From positions 1-5,811 of the forward strand of contig JAGVLZ010000212.1 of NCBI GenBank assembly GCA_020054055.1: a stretch of DNA of 5,811 bases, given 5' to 3'. The DNA is from Phycisphaerales bacterium. GTDB taxonomy: Bacteria; Planctomycetota; Phycisphaerae; Phycisphaerales; UBA1924. Each line of letters starts with the position of its first letter. Positions within the stretch are counted from its first letter, which is position 1. Of the stretch, positions 3,968-5,811 are shown in pieces. The notes beneath the pieces were generated by a model that was given only the letters and a program-made list of their open reading frames with translations, was not told the DNA's origin and made no database searches. Made by a program: the position numbers and the translations under genes.

Positions 3968-5650
3968 ATGAGCACGCTCGTGAGCCTCTACCCGCTCCTC
4001 GCCATGGCGCTGCCGATCGTCGGCGCGATCATCATCGCGCTGCGACCCGCCGAGCGTGCTCATCGCACGGCGATGGGGGTCTCGATCGGCGTATTGCTCG
4101 TCGTCTTCCTGATGACGACTCGGTTTGATTGGGGCAGCGGCGCGACGTATCAGTTCGCCAACTCCTTCGCGGTGCTGCCGGAGATGGGGGTCCACCTTTC
4201 CTATGGTGTGGGCGCGGTGGCGATGTGGCTGGTGATTCTGACGGCGTTCCTCCAGCCAATCTGCGTGAAGGCGTCGAAGACGGCCGTGACCGAGGATCAT
4301 CGTTCGTTTTACGCGTGGCTCACGGCCCTCCAGGCGCCGATGCTGGGGGTCTTCTTCGCCCGCGACCTCGTCTTCTTCTACACCTGCTTCGAGTTCACGC
4401 TGGTTCCGATGTATGTGCTCATCAGCCTCTTCGGCTCGACGAACCGCAAGCGGGCCGCGACGAAGTTCTTCCTGTACACGTTTACGGGGTCGATCATCGC
4501 GCTCGCGGGCCTGATCTATGTGGCCCATGTCGCCACGAAGCAGGGGACCATCCCCTGGAACTTTGATATCGATGCGCTCGCCGCCGCGGCGCGCGGCATG
4601 TCGTTGAGCGAGCAATCGTGGGTGCTCCTCGCGCTGATGTGCGGCTTCGCGGTGAAGGTGCCCCTCTTCCCGGTGCATACCTGGCTGCCGCTGGCGCACA
4701 CGGAGGCGCCGACCGCGGGTTCGGTCGTCCTCGCGGGCGTTCTGCTGAAACTCGGAACGTACGCGATCTATCGGTTCGTGCTGCCGTTTGTGCCGCTGGC
4801 GGTCGTCGAGTACGCGCCGCTGATCGCGACGATCTGCATCGTGGGCATCCTGTATGGCGGGCTGATCTGCTGGGTGCAGCGCGATGTGAAGAAACTCGTC
4901 GCGTACTCATCCGTTGCTCACCTTGGATTCTGCATGCTCGGTATGTTCGCGCTCAACATGATGGGTGGCGTCGGCAGCGTCCTTTACATGATCAACCACG
5001 GCCTCTCGACCGGGGCGCTCTTCCTGTGCATCGGGATGATCTACGAGCGCTACCACACGCGCTCGATGCAGGAGATGGAAGGCTTGGCGAAAGCGATGCC
5101 TGTGTGGGCGTTCTTCATGGTCTTCTTCACGATGGCGAGCGTGGGGCTGCCGGGGCTCAACGGATTCGTCAGCGAGGTCATGTGCCTGCTCGGCGCGTTC
5201 CAGTCCGGGGCGAACGGCATCGGCCGCGGCGGGACGCTCGGCAATCTCGGGCCGTGGTACGCGGCGATCGCCGGAAGCGGGATGATCATCGCGGCGGTGT
5301 ATCTGCTCTACATGGTGGGAAAAGTCGTGTTCGGGCCGTTGCGCGAGCCGGGCGGGCACGGGCATCACCAGGATCACGGGCGGGACGCCCATGCCACTGA
5401 TCCGAACGCGCTTCCCCGCGACCTGAGCAGGCGCGAAATCGGCGTGCTCGCGCCGCTGGCGCTCGCGTGCATCGTGCTTGGGGTCTTCCCGACGCCGGTG
5501 ATCCGAACGCTCGAGCCATCGGTGGCAGCGGTGATCTCGCACTCGCAGATTGCAGCGAAGAATGCGATCTCCGCCCGACCCGACGATTCGCTCGATGACT
5601 CGCTCATCGTCGGCGTGGCACGCGCCGAATCAGCGGAGGGCCGCCCATGA
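3968..5650 (+). CDS. nuoM: NADH-quinone oxidoreductase subunit M
   Basis: NuoM (Nqo13/ND4) is the middle antiporter-like proton pump of complex I. It is 560 residues; E. coli NuoM has 509. The four key residues align with a constant offset of 4 or less: Glu142 (FFYTCFEFTLVPMYVLI, E. coli Glu144), Lys230 (GFAVKVPLFPVHTWLPLAHT, Lys234), Lys261 (GVLLKLGTYAIYRF, Lys265) and Glu403 (GLPGLNGFVSEVM, Glu407). VKKLVAYSSVAHLGFCMLG and MINHGLSTGALFL are also standard. After the helix ending KVVFGPLREP comes a short His-rich loop (His464, 466, 467, 470, 475), topologically the same place as the His-rich loop of NuoL. The tail after about residue 530 is hydrophilic and unremarkable. ATG 3968 follows the nuoL stop by one base and has GGAGG (3953-3957) 10 bases upstream, so it is probably translationally coupled. 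The stop overlaps nuoN by 4 bases. Confidence 0.97.
   Translation: MSTLVSLYPLLAMALPIVGAIIIALRPAERAHRTAMGVSIGVLLVVFLMTTRFDWGSGATYQFANSFAVLPEMGVHLSYGVGAVAMWLVILTAFLQPICVKASKTAVTEDHRSFYAWLTALQAPMLGVFFARDLVFFYTCFEFTLVPMYVLISLFGSTNRKRAATKFFLYTFTGSIIALAGLIYVAHVATKQGTIPWNFDIDALAAAARGMSLSEQSWVLLALMCGFAVKVPLFPVHTWLPLAHTEAPTAGSVVLAGVLLKLGTYAIYRFVLPFVPLAVVEYAPLIATICIVGILYGGLICWVQRDVKKLVAYSSVAHLGFCMLGMFALNMMGGVGSVLYMINHGLSTGALFLCIGMIYERYHTRSMQEMEGLAKAMPVWAFFMVFFTMASVGLPGLNGFVSEVMCLLGAFQSGANGIGRGGTLGNLGPWYAAIAGSGMIIAAVYLLYMVGKVVFGPLREPGGHGHHQDHGRDAHATDPNALPRDLSRREIGVLAPLALACIVLGVFPTPVIRTLEPSVAAVISHSQIAAKNAISARPDDSLDDSLIVGVARAESAEGRP
5371..5403 (+). repeat. Palindromic GC-rich element read in frame inside nuoM
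   Basis: CACGGGCG (5375-5382), GGA, then CGCCCATG (5386-5393) form an 8-bp inverted repeat with one mismatch; on the opposite strand that pair would be a G-U wobble. GGATCA (5371-5376) and TGATCC (5398-5403) form an offset outer repeat. Read in the nuoM frame the segment supplies part of the loop containing DHGRDAHATDP. The sequence resembles GC-rich palindromes scattered between genes in planctomycete-like genomes, from memory. It may equally be chance in GC-rich coding DNA. Confidence 0.4.
5635..5640 (+). promoter_or_regulatory. Ribosome-binding site of nuoN
   Basis: GGAGGG lies inside the end of nuoM, 6 bases before the ATG at 5647, a textbook spacing. With the ATGA stop/start overlap it supports this start and coupling of nuoN translation to nuoM. 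Confidence 0.75.
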
Positions 5651-5811
5651 TCTCCGTCCTCGCCTCCGTCCCCATCGTCGAGAAACTCCGATACCTCGGC
5701 CCGGAGATCGTGCTGTTCATCGCCACCGTCATCGTGATGGTGCTGGGGCTTTCGCCGAGGCGTGATGTCCGACGGGCGTGCGCCCCGGTCTGCGTGATCG
5801 CGCTCGTGGTC
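5647..5811 (+). CDS. nuoN: NADH-quinone oxidoreductase subunit N, N-terminal part only
   Basis: Only the first 55 codons are inside the window and the frame is open to its end. NuoN (Nqo14/ND2) is the third antiporter-like subunit, the one closest to NuoK. The visible part begins MISVLASVPIVEKLRYLGPE and continues with a first helix at about 21-37 (IVLFIATVIVMVLGL), a short basic stretch SPRRDVRR (38-45), then the start of a second helix. The Pro-Glu just before helix 1 is typical of NuoN. Assignment rests mainly on position directly after nuoM, the usual order, plus this hydrophobic pattern. None of the catalytic lysines or glutamates are reached. The start is well supported by the 4-base overlap with nuoM and the GGAGGG upstream. 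Confidence 0.88.
   Translation, partial: MISVLASVPIVEKLRYLGPEIVLFIATVIVMVLGLSPRRDVRRACAPVCVIALVV

Noticed and set aside
1978..3975. Open frame of 665 codons on the - strand opposite nuoL
   Set aside because: Its translation is rich in Arg, His, Pro and Gln with no membrane or domain pattern, as expected for the antisense of a GC3-rich gene; the + strand is unmistakably NuoL.
3947..4699. Open frame of 250 codons on the - strand opposite nuoM
   Set aside because: Low-complexity Arg/His-rich translation against a fully motif-supported nuoM on the other strand.
1..5811. CRISPR array, tRNA, rRNA, transposase or a defence system
   Set aside because: No regularly spaced repeats, no cloverleaf or rRNA motifs and no transposase or nuclease motifs were seen; all long genes are complex I subunits.

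Overview
This GC-rich window holds the distal half of a nuo operon, which encodes the membrane arm of the proton-pumping NADH:quinone oxidoreductase (respiratory complex I). All genes lie on the + strand in the order nuoJ, nuoK, nuoL, nuoM and the first 55 codons of nuoN. Subunit identities are secure because the diagnostic membrane motifs and the proton-pathway glutamates and lysines are present. Taxonomy is a guess: high third-position GC, protein motifs such as the NuoL stretch FQKPSAVAAAKKAFIVNRIG, and GC-rich interspersed palindromes and repeats in and between genes recall Planctomycetota, possibly the Phycisphaerae. No marker gene here confirms that.

Layout. Positions 1-238 hold no supported gene. 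They contain a long imperfect palindrome (72-157) and a second GC-rich hairpin (193-227) whose 3' arm carries the only Shine-Dalgarno-like GGAG ahead of nuoJ. nuoJ (239-1330) encodes a NuoJ about twice the usual size, with two extra N-terminal membrane helices and a soluble insert of about 135 residues between the last two helices. A 78-base spacer (1331-1408), repeat-like and then strikingly AT-rich, separates it from nuoK (1409-1762). From there the genes are tightly packed: nuoK/nuoL overlap by 4 bases (GTGA), nuoL and nuoM are 1 base apart, and nuoM/nuoN overlap by 4 bases (ATGA). Each of these three downstream starts has a purine-rich ribosome-binding site.

How they work together. NuoL, NuoM and NuoN are the three antiporter-like proton-translocating subunits. 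NuoK and NuoJ form the link between these and the quinone-binding module (NuoH, NuoB, NuoCD), which would be encoded upstream and lies outside this window. The peripheral-arm genes are not visible.

No wholly new system was found; the core is ordinary complex I. The unusual material is in the accessory parts: the enlarged NuoJ, and His-rich loops at the same topological site of NuoL and NuoM whose DNA looks like intergenic repeat elements read in frame. There are also two islands of relaxed codon use (860-1171 and 1759-2016) and the structured leader ahead of nuoJ.
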